A stretch of DNA of 64,000 nt from Aromatoleum petrolei. Lineage in GTDB: Bacteria > Pseudomonadota > Gammaproteobacteria > Burkholderiales > Rhodocyclaceae. Position 1 is the stretch's first letter. Each line of letters begins with the position of its first letter. The stretch is taken from contig NZ_CP059560.1 of NCBI RefSeq assembly GCF_017894385.1, forward strand, positions 124,001 through 188,000, given 5' to 3'. The notes beneath the pieces were generated by a model that worked only from the letters and a program-made list of their open reading frames with translations, ran no database searches and was not told the origin of the DNA. This document shows positions 1-10,269 of this stretch, piece after piece. Both the position numbers and the translations under genes were made by a program.

Positions 1-1
1 C

Positions 2-1045
2 CAGCTATCCGAGCGCCTTGCCGCCCTCACCGGCCACCGCCTCGGCCACGCGTTCTACGCCTCCGACGGCGCCTCAGCGACCGAGATCGCGCTGAAGATG
101 AGCGCCCATTACTGGCGCAACCTTGGCCGGCCGGAAAAATCCCGCTTCGTCAGCCTTGCCGGCAGCTACCACGGCGAGACGGTCGGCGCGCTCGCGGTCA
201 CCGACGTCGCGATCTTCCGCGACGCCTACGCCCCGCTGGTGCGCGCCGGCAGCATCGTGCCGACGCCCGACGCCCGCCTCGCCGAGCCCGGCGAATCGGC
301 AGCCGACGTCGCCCGCCGTGCCGCCGGCGCCCTCGAAGCCCACCTCGCCGAACACCACGCCGAAACTGCCGCGCTGATCGTCGAGCCGCTCGTGCAGGGC
401 GCCTCCGGCATGGTCATGTACGACCCCGAGTACCTGCGCCTGGCCCGCGCACTATGCGACCGCTACGAAGTGCACCTCGTCGCCGACGAGATCGCCGTCG
501 GCTGCGGGCGCACCGGCACCTTCTTCGCGTGCGAACAGGCCGGCATCTGGCCCGACTTCGTGTGCCTGTCGAAAGGAATCTCCGGCGGCTATCTGCCCCT
601 GTCGCTGGTGCTGACGACCGACACCATCTACGCTGCCTTCTACGACGACGCCACGACGCGCGGCTTCCTGCATTCGCACTCCTACACCGGCAACCCGCTC
701 GCCTGCCGCGCCGCGCTCGCAACGCTGGACATCTTTGCCCAGGACGACGTTCTCGCCGCCAACCGCGGCCTCGCGCAACGCCTCGGCGACGCTGTCCGCG
801 CCCGCTTTGGCGATCATCCCGCGGTCAACCACCTGCGCCAGCGCGGCATGATCCTCGCGTTCGACGTCGCAACCGAGCGCCCCGACTTTTCGCGACGCTT
901 CTTCACGGCCGCGCTCAAATGCGGCGTCCTGCTGCGCCCCGTCGGCAACACCGTGTACTTCATGCCGCCCTACGTGCTCGACGACGGCCACGTCGCCGAC
1001 CTCGTCGCCGGAGCCGCCGCCGCGCTGGCCGAAGCCCTCACCTGA
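2..1045 (+). CDS. bioA: BioA, adenosylmethionine-8-amino-7-oxononanoate aminotransferase (5' end missing)
   Basis: Class III PLP aminotransferase converting 8-amino-7-oxononanoate (KAPA) to 7,8-diaminopelargonate in biotin synthesis. The reading frame is open from base 2, so the N-terminus (roughly 80-100 residues) lies outside the window; 347 codons remain. Seen: [15 protein letters not shown] (substrate/PLP region), [11 protein letters not shown], and the PLP-binding lysine in LSKGISGGY (codon 572-574). It ends 10 bases before bioF, starting a tightly packed bioA-F-H-C-D operon. The identification rests on these motifs together with the operon context, since class III aminotransferases look alike. 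Confidence 0.93.
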   Translation, partial: QLSERLAALTGHRLGHAFYASDGASATEIALKMSAHYWRNLGRPEKSRFVSLAGSYHGETVGALAVTDVAIFRDAYAPLVRAGSIVPTPDARLAEPGESAADVARRAAGALEAHLAEHHAETAALIVEPLVQGASGMVMYDPEYLRLARALCDRYEVHLVADEIAVGCGRTGTFFACEQAGIWPDFVCLSKGISGGYLPLSLVLTTDTIYAAFYDDATTRGFLHSHSYTGNPLACRAALATLDIFAQDDVLAANRGLAQRLGDAVRARFGDHPAVNHLRQRGMILAFDVATERPDFSRRFFTAALKCGVLLRPVGNTVYFMPPYVLDDGHVADLVAGAAAALAEALT

Positions 1046-1055
1046 CCGACCGCCC

Positions 1056-2216
1056 ATGCTGCTCGATTCGCTGAAGGCCGACCTCGCCCAACTCGACGCC
1101 CGGTCCCTGCGCCGTGTGCGCCGCAGCCTCGACACCCCCTGCGGCCCGCGCGCGCGCGTCGACGGCCGCGACATGCTCGCCTTCTGCAGCAACGACTACC
1201 TCGGCCTCGCCGCCGAGCCCGAGCTCGCCGCGGCTCTCAAGGCCGGCGCCGATCGCTGGGGCAGCGGCTCGGGCGCCTCGCATCTGGTCAGCGGCCACTA
1301 CACCGTGCACGACGAACTCGAGCGCCGGCTCGCCGCCTTCGTCGGCTGCGAACGTGCGCTCTACCTGTCGACCGGCTTCATGGCCAACTCCGGCGTGATC
1401 CCCGCCCTCGTCGGGCGCGGCGATGCAATCTTCGCCGACCGCCTCAACCACGCTTCGCTCGTCGACGGCGCCCTGCTCTCGCGCGCCGACCTGCATCGCT
1501 TCCCGCACGCGGACCTCACCGCCCTCGAGCGCGCCCTTGCCGCGAGCACCGCGAAGCGCAAGCTCATCGTCACCGACTCCGTGTTCAGCATGGATGGCGA
1601 TGTCGCGCCGCTGGCCGAACTGCTCGCGCTGGCCGAACGCTTCGACGCCTGGCTGATGGTCGACGACGCCCACGGCTTCGGCGTCCTTGGTCCGGATGGC
1701 CGCGGCGCGCTGCGCGAAGCCGGCCTCGCCTCGTGGCGTCTCGTCTACATCGGCACGCTCGGCAAGGCCGCCGGCGTCTCCGGGGCCTTCGTCGCCGGCC
1801 AGGCGGACGTCGTCGAATGGCTGATGCAGGCAGCCCGCACCTACATCTTCACGACCGGAGCACCGCCCGCCCTCGCGACGGCCCTGCTGAAGAGCCTCGA
1901 CCTCATCGAGCACGGCGACGCGCGCCGGGTGCACCTCGCCACACTGATCGAACAACTCCGCACGGGACTGCAACTGCGGCGCTGGCAACTGATGCCCTCG
2001 CGCACCCCGATCCAGCCGGTCGTGATCGGCGACAACGCCGAGACGCTCGCCGTCGCCCGCGCGCTGTGGGACGCCGGCCTGTGGGTCCCGGCGATCCGCC
2101 CGCCCACCGTCCCGCAGGGCAGCGCCCGCCTGCGCATCTCGCTCACTGCCGCGCACACGCATCAGGACGTCGAGCGCCTCGTCGCCGCGCTGAATGCACT
2201 GGAGCACGCCGCTTGA
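1056..2216 (+). CDS. bioF: BioF, 8-amino-7-oxononanoate synthase
   Basis: PLP enzyme of the alpha-oxoamine synthase family condensing pimeloyl-ACP/CoA with alanine to give KAPA. It has 386 residues, the normal length. Seen: N-terminal CSNDYLGLA, the [12 protein letters not shown] glycine-rich loop, [10 protein letters not shown] (Asp/His contacting PLP), and Lys237 in GTLGKAAG as the Schiff-base lysine. ATG start 10 bases after bioA. The stop overlaps the TTG start of bioH, implying translational coupling. Confidence 0.96.
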   Translation: MLLDSLKADLAQLDARSLRRVRRSLDTPCGPRARVDGRDMLAFCSNDYLGLAAEPELAAALKAGADRWGSGSGASHLVSGHYTVHDELERRLAAFVGCERALYLSTGFMANSGVIPALVGRGDAIFADRLNHASLVDGALLSRADLHRFPHADLTALERALAASTAKRKLIVTDSVFSMDGDVAPLAELLALAERFDAWLMVDDAHGFGVLGPDGRGALREAGLASWRLVYIGTLGKAAGVSGAFVAGQADVVEWLMQAARTYIFTTGAPPALATALLKSLDLIEHGDARRVHLATLIEQLRTGLQLRRWQLMPSRTPIQPVVIGDNAETLAVARALWDAGLWVPAIRPPTVPQGSARLRISLTAAHTHQDVERLVAALNALEHAA

Positions 2217-2962
2217 GCGCCCTGCCACTGGTCCTGCTGCACGGCTGGGGCCTGACCCCGAACGTCTGGGCCGGCCTGCGCGATGCCCTGCCGTCGCGCG
2301 TCGTCACCCTCGCACCCGCCCTGCCCGGCCACGGCGACGCCCTCCCGGCGCCCTCCGCCGATCTCGCAACATGGAGCGACGCACTGCTTCCTGCACTGCC
2401 CGAACGCGCCGTGCTGTGCGGCTGGTCGCTCGGCAGCCTGATCGCGCTCGACCTCGCCCGCCGCCATCCCGAACGGGTCGCGCGCCTGATCCTCATCGGC
2501 GCCACCCCCTGCTTCGTCGCCCGCAGCAGCGACGCCCCGTGGCCCCACGGCCTCGACGCCGCAACCGTCGCCACCTTCAATGCAGACTTCGCGACCGATC
2601 CTGCCGGCACGCAGAAGAAATTCGTCGCCCTGCAGTCGCTTGGCGACGCACGCCGGCGGGCCGTTGCGGGAGAACTCGCCGCGGCCCTCGCCGACACGGG
2701 TCCCGAGCGCGTCCCGGGCCTCTCCAGCGCGCTGGAAGTCCTCGCGAACACCGACCTGCGCGTCTTCATCCCGGAGATCCGCCAACCCACGCAGCTGATC
2801 CACGGCGCTGGCGATGCACTGATGCCGCTCGCCGCAGCGGAATGGCTCGCACGGCAACTCCCCGACGCACGGCTCGCGACCATCAACGACTGCGGTCACG
2901 CCCCCTTCCTGTCACGTCCGGACGAATGCGCCGCACTCATGGCGGACTGCCTCGATGACTGA
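2213..2962 (+). CDS. bioH: BioH, pimeloyl-ACP methyl ester carboxylesterase
   Basis: Alpha/beta hydrolase releasing pimeloyl-ACP from its methyl ester, the last step of the BioC/BioH pimelate route. The start is placed at TTG 2213, which overlaps the bioF stop and gives the family N-terminus ([14 protein letters not shown]); the frame is open far upstream but that part lies inside bioF. Nucleophile Ser72 in GWSLGS; acid Asp in HGAGDALMP; His in [10 protein letters not shown]. It has 249 residues, the usual size, and its end overlaps the bioC start by 8 bases. Confidence 0.92.
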   Translation: MSALPLVLLHGWGLTPNVWAGLRDALPSRVVTLAPALPGHGDALPAPSADLATWSDALLPALPERAVLCGWSLGSLIALDLARRHPERVARLILIGATPCFVARSSDAPWPHGLDAATVATFNADFATDPAGTQKKFVALQSLGDARRRAVAGELAAALADTGPERVPGLSSALEVLANTDLRVFIPEIRQPTQLIHGAGDALMPLAAAEWLARQLPDARLATINDCGHAPFLSRPDECAALMADCLDD

Positions 2963-3770
2963 GCACCGTCGCCACAAGCAGCAGGTGCGCAAGGCCTTCG
3001 AAAGCGCCGCGGACAGCTACGACCGCGCCGCCGCCGTGCAGCGCGAAGTCTGCCATCGCCTCGCGACCCTCGCAGCGACCACGCCCCCGTCCGGATCCGT
3101 GTCCCGCATCCTCGATGCCGGCTGCGGCACCGGCTTCGGGCTGGACCTGATCGCGCGCGCCCATCCGGCCGCCCACATCGTCGCGCTCGACTTCGCCCCG
3201 GCCATGCTCGCGCGCGTGCGCCAGAACAGCTCCGCCGGCGCGATTTCACCGCTATGCGCCGACCTGGAAGCCCTGCCGCTGGCACCCGGCAGCCTGGATG
3301 CGGCCTGGTCCAGCCTCGCACTGCAATGGTGCGACCCCGCACTCTCCCTCGCGCAGATCGCCCACGCTCTGCGCCCCGGCGGGGTCGCCTGGATCGCCAC
3401 CCTCGGCCCCGCCACGCTGTGGGAGCTGCGCGAAGCCTTCGCACGGGTCGACGAGGCGAACCACGTGATCCGCTTCCACCCGCCAGCCGAATGGATCGAG
3501 GCCGCCGAGAAAGCCGGCCTGACGACCGTCGCCAGCGACCTGGAGCCCGCCTACGCCCTGGCACCCGACCTGCGCGGCCTGCTACGCGACATCAAGGCCA
3601 TCGGCGCACACAGCGTCGGCGAACAACGACGCCGCAAGCCCCTCGGCCGTTCCGCATGGCGCACGCTGGAAGCCGTCTACGAAACGTACCGCCGGCCCGA
3701 CGGCCTGCTACCCGCCACCTACGACCTCATCCTGCTCGCCCTCAGGAAACAGGAGACCGACCATGACTGA
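2955..3770 (+). CDS. bioC: BioC, malonyl-ACP O-methyltransferase
   Basis: SAM-dependent methyltransferase that methylates malonyl-ACP to disguise it for fatty acid elongation to pimelate. It has 271 residues with SAM motif I DAGCGTGFG, and the N-terminal HKQQVRKAFESAADSYD is typical of BioC. It overlaps bioH by 8 bases and bioD by 8 bases, so the whole bioFHCD string is translationally coupled. Presence of both bioC and bioH indicates the E. coli-type route to pimeloyl-ACP. Confidence 0.93.
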   Translation: MTEHRRHKQQVRKAFESAADSYDRAAAVQREVCHRLATLAATTPPSGSVSRILDAGCGTGFGLDLIARAHPAAHIVALDFAPAMLARVRQNSSAGAISPLCADLEALPLAPGSLDAAWSSLALQWCDPALSLAQIAHALRPGGVAWIATLGPATLWELREAFARVDEANHVIRFHPPAEWIEAAEKAGLTTVASDLEPAYALAPDLRGLLRDIKAIGAHSVGEQRRRKPLGRSAWRTLEAVYETYRRPDGLLPATYDLILLALRKQETDHD

Positions 3771-4440
3771 GCGCCGCGCCTGGTTCCTCACCGGCACCGA
3801 CACCGAAATCGGCAAGACGTTCGTCACCTGCGCGCTACTGCACGTCGCACGCGCCGCCGGCCACAGCGCAGTCGGGATGAAGCCCATCGCCGCCGGCGCC
3901 GAGCTCGTCGACGGCGAACGGATCAACGAAGACGCCGCCCGCATCCGCGCCGCCGGCAGCTTCGATCCGGGCCTGCGGCTGCTGAACCCCTATTGCCTCG
4001 CGAGTCCCATCGCCCCGCACATCGCCGCCGCCGAAGAAGGCGTCCGGCTCGAACCCGCGCGCATCCTGCGCGCCTTCGAGGAGCTCGCCGTGCGCGCCGA
4101 CGTCGTGATCGTCGAAGGCGTCGGCGGATTCCGCGTCCCGCTCGACGAACGCTACGACACTGCAGATCTCGCCGTGGACTTCGCACTACCGGTGATCCTC
4201 GTCGTCGGCATGCGCCTGGGTTGCATCAATCACGCCCTATTGACCGTCGAGGCGCTGGCTGCCCGCGGCCTGCAACTCGCCGGCTGGATCGCGAACCGCG
4301 TCGATCCCGCGATGCTGCGTTTCGATGAAAACCTCGCTGCGCTGAAAGCGAGGATTCCCGCCCCTCTGCTGGGAGTCGTCCCACACGTCGCAGATGGCGA
4401 TCCGACGAAGGCGAGCGACGCACTGCGCCTGCCGGACTGA
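3763..4440 (+). CDS. bioD: BioD, dethiobiotin synthetase
   Basis: ATP-dependent carboxylation of diaminopelargonate to dethiobiotin. It has 225 residues; P-loop variant GTDTEIGKTFVT near residues 10-21, KPIAAG, and VEGVGGFRVPL (the acidic/VEG segment of the family). Last gene of the biotin operon; bioB is not in the window. Convergent with the rRNA methyltransferase gene, with only 20 bases between the stop codons. Confidence 0.94.
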   Translation: MTERRAWFLTGTDTEIGKTFVTCALLHVARAAGHSAVGMKPIAAGAELVDGERINEDAARIRAAGSFDPGLRLLNPYCLASPIAPHIAAAEEGVRLEPARILRAFEELAVRADVVIVEGVGGFRVPLDERYDTADLAVDFALPVILVVGMRLGCINHALLTVEALAARGLQLAGWIANRVDPAMLRFDENLAALKARIPAPLLGVVPHVADGDPTKASDALRLPD

Positions 4441-4460
4441 TCCCGCGCCGCAGGACCCGA

Positions 4461-5255
4461 CTAAGCGCGCCCGTCCGCACGCCGCTGGCGTACCTGCTCG
4501 AACAGGCAGATCGCCGCGGCCGCCCCGACATTCAGGGACTCGACTGCCCCCGGCATCGGGATCACGACCAGTCCGTTCGCCAGCGCCGCGACCTCCGCCG
4601 ACAATCCCTGCCCTTCCGCACCGAACAACCACGCGACCGGCCCGCGCAGATCGCAGTCATAGAGCGGACGCGCCCCCGCACCGAGCCCCGTCGCGAGGAT
4701 CTGCCCCGGATAGCCGCGCAGCACCTCGCCGACCTGCACATGCTCATGGATGTTCAGGCAGAAATGCCCGCCCATCCCGGCGCGCAGCACGCGCGGCGAC
4801 CACGCCTGCGCACATCCCGGAGTGAGCAGGACCTCTTTCAGCCCCGCCGCTGCCGCCGTTCTGAGGATCGTGCCGAGATTTCCCGCGTCCTGCACGCCAT
4901 CGAGCACCAGCACGGATTCGCGCAGCGCCTTCGGCATGCGCGCATGGGGAATATCGATCACCGCCAGGACGCCCGAAGGCGAATCCACCGGGCTCACATG
5001 CGCGAACAGCGGATCGGTGAGCTGCAGCGCGGGCAGAGCACCACAGCGTGCGACGATCGCGCCGATCTCCGGCCGTTGCAGCCCCTGCTCGCTCACCACG
5101 ATCTCGCACAGCGGCCACCCGGCATCGAGCGCCGCCTGAACCAGATGGGCGCCATCCAGCAGGGTCGATCCACTGCTGCGGCGCTCGCGCGCCGAGGTTG
5201 CGAGCGCGTGCAGGCGCTTTACATTGGCGTTGTCACGGGAGGAGATCGCTTTCAA
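4461..5255 (-). CDS. SpoU/TrmH-family RNA 2'-O-ribose methyltransferase (RlmB-like)
   Basis: SPOUT-class methyltransferase acting on rRNA or tRNA. It has 264 residues. The N-terminal substrate-binding domain begins SSRDNANVKRLHAL. The C-terminal knot has the three family motifs: NLGTILRTA (motif 1), WLFGAEGQGL (motif 2) and IPMPGAVESLNVGAAAAI (motif 3). The N-terminal part resembles 23S rRNA methyltransferases such as RlmB, but the exact target base cannot be assigned from sequence. 7 bases separate it from the upstream CopD-like gene. Confidence 0.85.
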   Translation of the reverse strand: MKAISSRDNANVKRLHALATSARERRSSGSTLLDGAHLVQAALDAGWPLCEIVVSEQGLQRPEIGAIVARCGALPALQLTDPLFAHVSPVDSPSGVLAVIDIPHARMPKALRESVLVLDGVQDAGNLGTILRTAAAAGLKEVLLTPGCAQAWSPRVLRAGMGGHFCLNIHEHVQVGEVLRGYPGQILATGLGAGARPLYDCDLRGPVAWLFGAEGQGLSAEVAALANGLVVIPMPGAVESLNVGAAAAICLFEQVRQRRADGRA

Positions 5256-5262
5256 GCCAGCC

Positions 5263-5718
5263 TCAGACGCCCAGCCCCAACGTCGCGATCGCCACCGTCA
5301 CGGCGCCGAGCACGATGTTGAACCCGACCCATTGCCGGATCTGATTGAGCGCCACCGCGCCCGCCGCCCATTCCTCGCGCGCCACGGCCGCTCTCAGGCG
5401 CCGCCACGGCCCGAACCAGATCCACAGGAACACCACGATCATCACCAGACCGGTCAGCATCATCACGTGCCAGGCGCGCGGCGCGTTGCCGAAGCCGACC
5501 TCGATCAGCCTGCCGATACCGGTCACGGGGAGCAGCACCACCGCCGCCCACACCATCGGAAAGAAGCGCTCGAACACCCCCACCCATAAGGGCAGGCGCT
5601 GCGACGGCGGCAGTGCCGTCGCAGCCGGACGCAGGCACAGGTAAGCGAAGGCCATGCCGCCGACCCACACGATCACGCTCGCCAGATGAAGGAAAAGCAC
5701 CAGATGCCGGAGTGTCAC
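5263..5718 (-). CDS. CopD-like four-helix membrane protein
   Basis: 151 residues with four predicted transmembrane helices (about residues 5-27, 48-70, 80-102 and 128-150). Conserved-looking [16 protein letters not shown] in helix 1 matches the CopD/DUF2269-like family of inner-membrane proteins. Substrate unknown; copper or heme links are only by family. The ATG overlaps the rnhB stop by 4 bases, so it is co-translated with rnhB. Confidence 0.7.
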   Translation of the reverse strand: MTLRHLVLFLHLASVIVWVGGMAFAYLCLRPAATALPPSQRLPLWVGVFERFFPMVWAAVVLLPVTGIGRLIEVGFGNAPRAWHVMMLTGLVMIVVFLWIWFGPWRRLRAAVAREEWAAGAVALNQIRQWVGFNIVLGAVTVAIATLGLGV

Positions 5719-6329
5719 AGCAGCGTCCCCGCAGGCCAGAGTTCAGGATTGTCGATCAGGGCACGCACCGGACCGAAGCTGCGTCGATAGCAGTCGATCA
5801 CTCCGTGCTGCCGCAAGGCTGCCAGATGCGCCGCGGTCGGATAGCCCTTGTGGGCCGCGAAGCCATACTGCGGGAAGGCTGCATCCAGTTCCAGCATCTG
5901 CGCGTCGCGGGTGGTCTTGGCGAGAATCGACGCGGCCGCGATCGCCGGCACCGTCGCATCGCCCTTCACCACCGCCTCGCACGGAACAGCGAGCTTCGGG
6001 CAGCGGTTTCCGTCGACGCGCACAAGATCCGGTACCCAACCCAGCGCCGCGACAGCCCGCTGCATCGCCAGCATCGTCGCATGCAGGATATTGAGCCGAT
6101 CGATCTCCTCCACCGTCGCCTCCGCCACCGCCCAGGCCAACGCCCGCTCGCGGATCAGCGGCGCGAGCCGGTCGCGCGCCTGTTCGCTCAATTTCTTCGA
6201 ATCGTTGAGTCCCTCGATCGGCTGCGCCGGATCGAGAATCACCGCCGCCGCCACCACCGAACCGGCGAGCGGCCCGCGGCCCGCCTCATCGACGCCACAG
6301 ATCAGGCCGGTTGCCGGGACGGATTCCAT
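5715..6329 (-). CDS. rnhB: RnhB, ribonuclease HII
   Basis: Cleaves RNA in RNA:DNA hybrids and single ribonucleotides in DNA. It has 204 residues. Seen: [12 protein letters not shown] (first catalytic Asp and Glu), NDSKKLSEQ, and HKGYPTAAH near the C-terminus. The start at 6329 overlaps the lpxB 3' end by 28 bases. The lpxB-rnhB order is common in proteobacterial lipid A clusters. Confidence 0.95.
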   Translation of the reverse strand: MESVPATGLICGVDEAGRGPLAGSVVAAAVILDPAQPIEGLNDSKKLSEQARDRLAPLIRERALAWAVAEATVEEIDRLNILHATMLAMQRAVAALGWVPDLVRVDGNRCPKLAVPCEAVVKGDATVPAIAAASILAKTTRDAQMLELDAAFPQYGFAAHKGYPTAAHLAALRQHGVIDCYRRSFGPVRALIDNPELWPAGTLL

Positions 6330-7477
6330 TCGGGAGCCCTGTTAAGATAAGGAAGGATCGCAGCAGCCGCCTTCTCCGCCGTGTTCTGGCGCAATTGTCG
6401 GTGCAGCCCGTCGAAACGCTCCGCGAGCTGCGCACAACCGTCGGGGTCACCAAGCCAGCGATCGAGCGCATCGGCGAGCGCCGCAGGCGTCGCGTCGTCC
6501 TGCAGCAACTCGGGCACGACGGTCTCGTTGCACAGGATGTTCGGCAGGCCCACCCACGGCAGGTAGGCCATGCGCTTCATCAGCCGGTACTGCCACTTGC
6601 CGATGCGGTAGCTGATAACCATCGGCCGCTTCAGCAGCGCAGCTTCGAGGCTGGCCGTGCCGCTCGCCACGAGCACCACGTCGGCCGCCGTCATCGCCTC
6701 AACCGAATGCCCGAACAGCATGCGGATCGGCAGCTCCCCTGCCTGCGCACTGCGCAGCGCCGCGGCAAACAGTTCGCGCGTCTCGCGCGTCGCCAGGGGG
6801 ACGACGAAGGACAGCTCCGGGTGGCGTTCACTCAGGATCTTCGCCGTCTCGATATAGGTCGGCGCCAGATTGCGTACCTCCGACTGCCGACTTCCGGGCA
6901 GCAGCGCGATCACGTGCCCCTCGACCGGAAGGCCCAGGAGTTCGCGTGCCTGTGCGCGATTCGGATGCAGCGGAAAGGCGTCCGCGAGCGGATGGCCGAC
7001 ATAACTCACCGGGATGCCGGCCCGTTCATACAGGGACGGCTCGAAGGGGAAGAGGCACAGCATGTGCGACACCGACCGCGCGATGCCCTTGATCCGCCCG
7101 CCGCGCCACGCCCAGATCGACGGACTGACGAAATGGATCGCCGGCATTCCCGCGGCGCGGACCTTCCCCTCCAGCCAGAGGTTGAAGTCGGGTGCATCGA
7201 CACCGATGAAGGCGTCGGGCCGCTCGGCCTTCACCTGCTTCAGCAGCGTCCTGCGTATCCCCGAGAGTTCGCGATAGCGCTTCAGCGCATCGACATAGCC
7301 ATGCACCGCGAGCAGCTCGCACGGCCAGCGCGCATCGAAGCCCTCGGCCTGCATCTTCGGCCCGCCGATGCCGAAGAATTCCGCATCGGGGATCTTGTGC
7401 CGGATCGCCCGGATCAGGTGACTCGCGAGCAGGTCTCCCGAAGCCTCGCCCGCCACCATCGCAATGCGGATCGCCAT
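6302..7477 (-). CDS. lpxB: LpxB, lipid-A-disaccharide synthase
   Basis: GT19 glycosyltransferase joining UDP-2,3-diacylglucosamine and lipid X. It has 391 residues from ATG 7477 ([15 protein letters not shown]); the frame is open further upstream but that part lies inside lpxA. Seen: [33 protein letters not shown] and [11 protein letters not shown], all hallmarks of LpxB. The start lies 4 bases past the lpxA stop. Confidence 0.96.
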   Translation of the reverse strand: MAIRIAMVAGEASGDLLASHLIRAIRHKIPDAEFFGIGGPKMQAEGFDARWPCELLAVHGYVDALKRYRELSGIRRTLLKQVKAERPDAFIGVDAPDFNLWLEGKVRAAGMPAIHFVSPSIWAWRGGRIKGIARSVSHMLCLFPFEPSLYERAGIPVSYVGHPLADAFPLHPNRAQARELLGLPVEGHVIALLPGSRQSEVRNLAPTYIETAKILSERHPELSFVVPLATRETRELFAAALRSAQAGELPIRMLFGHSVEAMTAADVVLVASGTASLEAALLKRPMVISYRIGKWQYRLMKRMAYLPWVGLPNILCNETVVPELLQDDATPAALADALDRWLGDPDGCAQLAERFDGLHRQLRQNTAEKAAAAILPYLNRAPEWNPSRQPA

Positions 7478-7481
7478 GGCG

Positions 7482-8252
7482 TCAGCGGACGATACCGCGC
7501 CCCGACGCAGAGATGAAGTCGGCGAAGGCTGCAACTTCCGCGTGCTCGGCGGCGATCTCGCCGACGCGCGCACGCGCATCGTCGAGGCTCAGGCCCGCGC
7601 GGTACAGCGCACGGTAGGCGCGCTTGATCGCGGCGATGCCGTCAGCCGAATAACCCCGACGACGCAATCCTTCGCTGTTGATGCCGTGCGGCTTGGCCGG
7701 GTTGCCCGCGACGGTCACATACGGCGGCAGGTCCTGCAGCAGCACGGTGCCGACACCGCAGAAACTGTGCGCGCCGACGCGCACGAACTGATGCACGCCC
7801 GTGAAGCCACCGAGGATCGCCCAGTCGCCGACGTGCACGTGTCCCGCGAGCGTCGCATTGTTGGCGAAGATCGTGTGGTCGCCGACGTGGCAATCGTGCG
7901 CGACATGCACGTAGGCCATGATCCAGTTGTCGCTGCCGATGCGCGTGACGCCCGCATCCTGCCTGGTGCCGACGTTGAACGAGCAGAACTCGCGGATCGT
8001 GTTGCGATCCCCGATCTCGAGCAGCGTCGGCTCCTCGTCGTATTTCTTGTCCTGCGGCGCGGCGCCGATCGAACAGAACTGGAAGATCTCGTTGTCACGG
8101 CCGATCTTCGTCCGGCCCTCCACCACCACGTGCGGGCCGATGCGGGTGTTGTCCCCGATCTCGACGTGTTCGCCGACGATCGAGTACGGGCCGATCGAGA
8201 CGTTCGCCCCGAGCTTGGCGCCGGGGTGGACGATGGCGGTCGCGTGGATCAT
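7482..8252 (-). CDS. lpxA: LpxA, UDP-N-acetylglucosamine O-acyltransferase
   Basis: First step of lipid A synthesis: 3-O-acylation of UDP-GlcNAc by hydroxyacyl-ACP. It has 256 residues; the left-handed beta-helix hexapeptide repeats run from about residue 5 to 185, followed by a C-terminal helical domain. ATG 8252 ([15 protein letters not shown]) is chosen because it overlaps the fabZ stop by 4 bases (ATGA) and fits the family N-terminus. Confidence 0.96.
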   Translation of the reverse strand: MIHATAIVHPGAKLGANVSIGPYSIVGEHVEIGDNTRIGPHVVVEGRTKIGRDNEIFQFCSIGAAPQDKKYDEEPTLLEIGDRNTIREFCSFNVGTRQDAGVTRIGSDNWIMAYVHVAHDCHVGDHTIFANNATLAGHVHVGDWAILGGFTGVHQFVRVGAHSFCGVGTVLLQDLPPYVTVAGNPAKPHGINSEGLRRRGYSADGIAAIKRAYRALYRAGLSLDDARARVGEIAAEHAEVAAFADFISASGRGIVR

Positions 8253-8686
8253 GACAGAGTCTTGAGTGCGCACATCAGTTCGGCTTCCGCGGCGATCTCA
8301 CCCGCCACTCGCGCAACGCCTTTGTACTTGTAGATGTTGCGCTTGCCTTGCGTGATCTCGACGTCAAACTGCAGTTGATCGCCCGGCACGACGGGGCGCT
8401 TGAAGCGCACGTTGTCGATGCCCGCGAAATACACCACCGAATTCTCGTCAGGCTTGATGCCCATCGTCTTGAAGGACAGCAGCGCAGCGGCCTGCGCCAT
8501 CGCCTCGACGATCAGCACCCCCGGCATCACCGGATGATGCGGAAAATGCCCCGGAAAGAATGGCTCGTTCATCGTCACGTTCTTGAGCGCCAGGATGCGC
8601 TTGCCTTCCTCGAGCTCCAGCACCCTATCCACGAGCAGGAAGGGGTAGCGATGCGGCAAGTATTGGAGAATTTCGTTGATGTCCAT
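8249..8686 (-). CDS. fabZ: FabZ, 3-hydroxyacyl-ACP dehydratase
   Basis: Hot-dog-fold dehydratase of fatty acid synthesis. It has 145 residues from ATG 8686 ([16 protein letters not shown]); a GTG three codons earlier overlaps the lpxD stop and is possible. Catalytic His in [11 protein letters not shown] and Glu in LIVEAMAQA are present. It sits between lpxD and lpxA, as usual in proteobacteria, where it balances acyl chains between lipid A and phospholipid. Confidence 0.96.
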   Translation of the reverse strand: MDINEILQYLPHRYPFLLVDRVLELEEGKRILALKNVTMNEPFFPGHFPHHPVMPGVLIVEAMAQAAALLSFKTMGIKPDENSVVYFAGIDNVRFKRPVVPGDQLQFDVEITQGKRNIYKYKGVARVAGEIAAEAELMCALKTLS

Positions 8687-8691
8687 GGAGC

Positions 8692-9714
8692 TCACTCAGG
8701 CTTGTGTTCTTCGAGGCGTTGTTCGAGGGCGCGTATTCTATCCACGAGCGCGTCGAGATGGCGCAGATGCGCAAAGTTTTTGACCCAGTCGGCGTGCCCC
8801 TGCACCGGGAGATTGGCGGTATAGACACCGGGCCTGACAATCGACTTCGTGACCAATGTACCCGCGGAAACGACCACGTCGTCCACGATATTGAGGTGGC
8901 CGATGATCCCGGCCTGGCCGCCGATCATGCAGCGCGCCCCGATGGTCGTGCTGCCCGCGACCCCTACGCACCCCGCGATCGCGGTGTAGTCGCCGACGCG
9001 CACGTTGTGGCCGATCTGGATCTGGTTGTCGAGCTTCACGCCCTTGCCGATCACGGTGTCGTCGAGCGCGCCGCGGTCTATCGTCGTGTTCGCGCCGATC
9101 TCCACGTCGTCACCGATGACGACGCGTCCGACCTGGGGAATCTTGATCCAGCTGCCGTCACGTTCACGTGCAAAACCGAATCCGTCCGACCCGATGACCG
9201 CGCCCGAATGCACGATGCAGTCGGTTCCGAGCACGCAGCCGGAATAAATCGAGACGTTGGCATGCAGGCGCGTACGCACGCCGATGCTCGCCCCCCTGCC
9301 GATACGGCACCCCGGGCCGATCACCACGCCTTCGCCCAAGGTCACGTCGGCCTCGATCGAGGCCCCGGCCCCTACCGATACCGAAGACGGAACGGGGCTC
9401 GCGACACTTGCCGTCGCATGCACGCCCGGCGCAAACGCCTCGGGCGGATTGAACAGTTGCGCGACGCGTGCGAAATAGGCGTACGGATCCTTGGTGACGA
9501 TCAGCGGTCGGTCGCTGAGCGATCGCGCAGCTGGCGCGACGATGACCGCCGAAGCCCGACAGCCGCTCAGACGGGACTGATACTTGGGATTCGCGAGGAA
9601 GGCCAGATCGCCCTCGCCCGCCTGATCGAGCGTCGCCACACGCCGCACCACCGTGGCCGGATCGCCCACCAGTTCGCCGCCCAGGCGGGCGACCAGCTCT
9701 TCCAGCCTGAACAT
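8692..9714 (-). CDS. lpxD: LpxD, UDP-3-O-acylglucosamine N-acyltransferase
   Basis: N-acyltransferase of lipid A synthesis. It has 340 residues from ATG 9714 ([13 protein letters not shown]). The N-terminal uridine-binding domain (about 1-100, with FLANPKY) is followed by hexapeptide repeats (about 105-300) containing the catalytic-His region [10 protein letters not shown], and a C-terminal helix. It lies 17 bases downstream of skp. Confidence 0.95.
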   Translation of the reverse strand: MFRLEELVARLGGELVGDPATVVRRVATLDQAGEGDLAFLANPKYQSRLSGCRASAVIVAPAARSLSDRPLIVTKDPYAYFARVAQLFNPPEAFAPGVHATASVASPVPSSVSVGAGASIEADVTLGEGVVIGPGCRIGRGASIGVRTRLHANVSIYSGCVLGTDCIVHSGAVIGSDGFGFARERDGSWIKIPQVGRVVIGDDVEIGANTTIDRGALDDTVIGKGVKLDNQIQIGHNVRVGDYTAIAGCVGVAGSTTIGARCMIGGQAGIIGHLNIVDDVVVSAGTLVTKSIVRPGVYTANLPVQGHADWVKNFAHLRHLDALVDRIRALEQRLEEHKPE

Positions 9715-9731
9715 GTAGCCCAACGTCCGCC

Positions 9732-10235
9732 TTACTTGGTATCAGCCAGCGCCTTGATCACCTTGTCGGTGATGTCAATCCGTGGGCTGGCATAAACGGC
9801 TTCCTGAAGGATCACGTCGTACTTCTCCGCTTCGGCGATCTGCTTGACGGCGCGGTTCGCGCGATCGAGGACCGATGCGAGCTCCTCATTGCGGCGCTGG
9901 TTGAGATCCTCGCGGAACTCGCGCTGCTTGCGCTGGAAGTCACGGTTCAGGTCGTTGAAAGTGCGTTCCTTGGTGCGACGATCGGCTTCGGCCATCGTCA
10001 CGCCGTTACGCTCGAGATCCTCTTGCGTCGCCTGCAATTCCTTACCGAGGCGCTGGAGCTCCTGGTCGCGCTTCTCGAACTCCTTCTCCAGGCGCTGCTG
10101 GGCACGCACTGCCGGTGCCGCCTCGCGCATGACGCGATCGGAATTCACGAACCCGATCTTCGACTCGGCGAATGCCGTCGGAGCCGCGATGCTCAGAACC
10201 GCAGCGGCGAGAACGGACAATGTCGTTGCTTTCAC
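9732..10235 (-). CDS. skp: Skp/OmpH periplasmic chaperone
   Basis: Trimeric periplasmic chaperone that carries unfolded outer-membrane proteins to BamA. It has 167 residues with a signal peptide of about 23 residues (cleavage likely after AFA). [13 protein letters not shown] marks the body start, and a charged coiled-coil arm spans about residues 45-120. It lies directly between bamA and lpxD, the standard order. Confidence 0.93.
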   Translation of the reverse strand: MKATTLSVLAAAVLSIAAPTAFAESKIGFVNSDRVMREAAPAVRAQQRLEKEFEKRDQELQRLGKELQATQEDLERNGVTMAEADRRTKERTFNDLNRDFQRKQREFREDLNQRRNEELASVLDRANRAVKQIAEAEKYDVILQEAVYASPRIDITDKVIKALADTK

Positions 10236-10269
10236 TTATCTCTCCAACGGATATCAGGGGGCGTGTCGA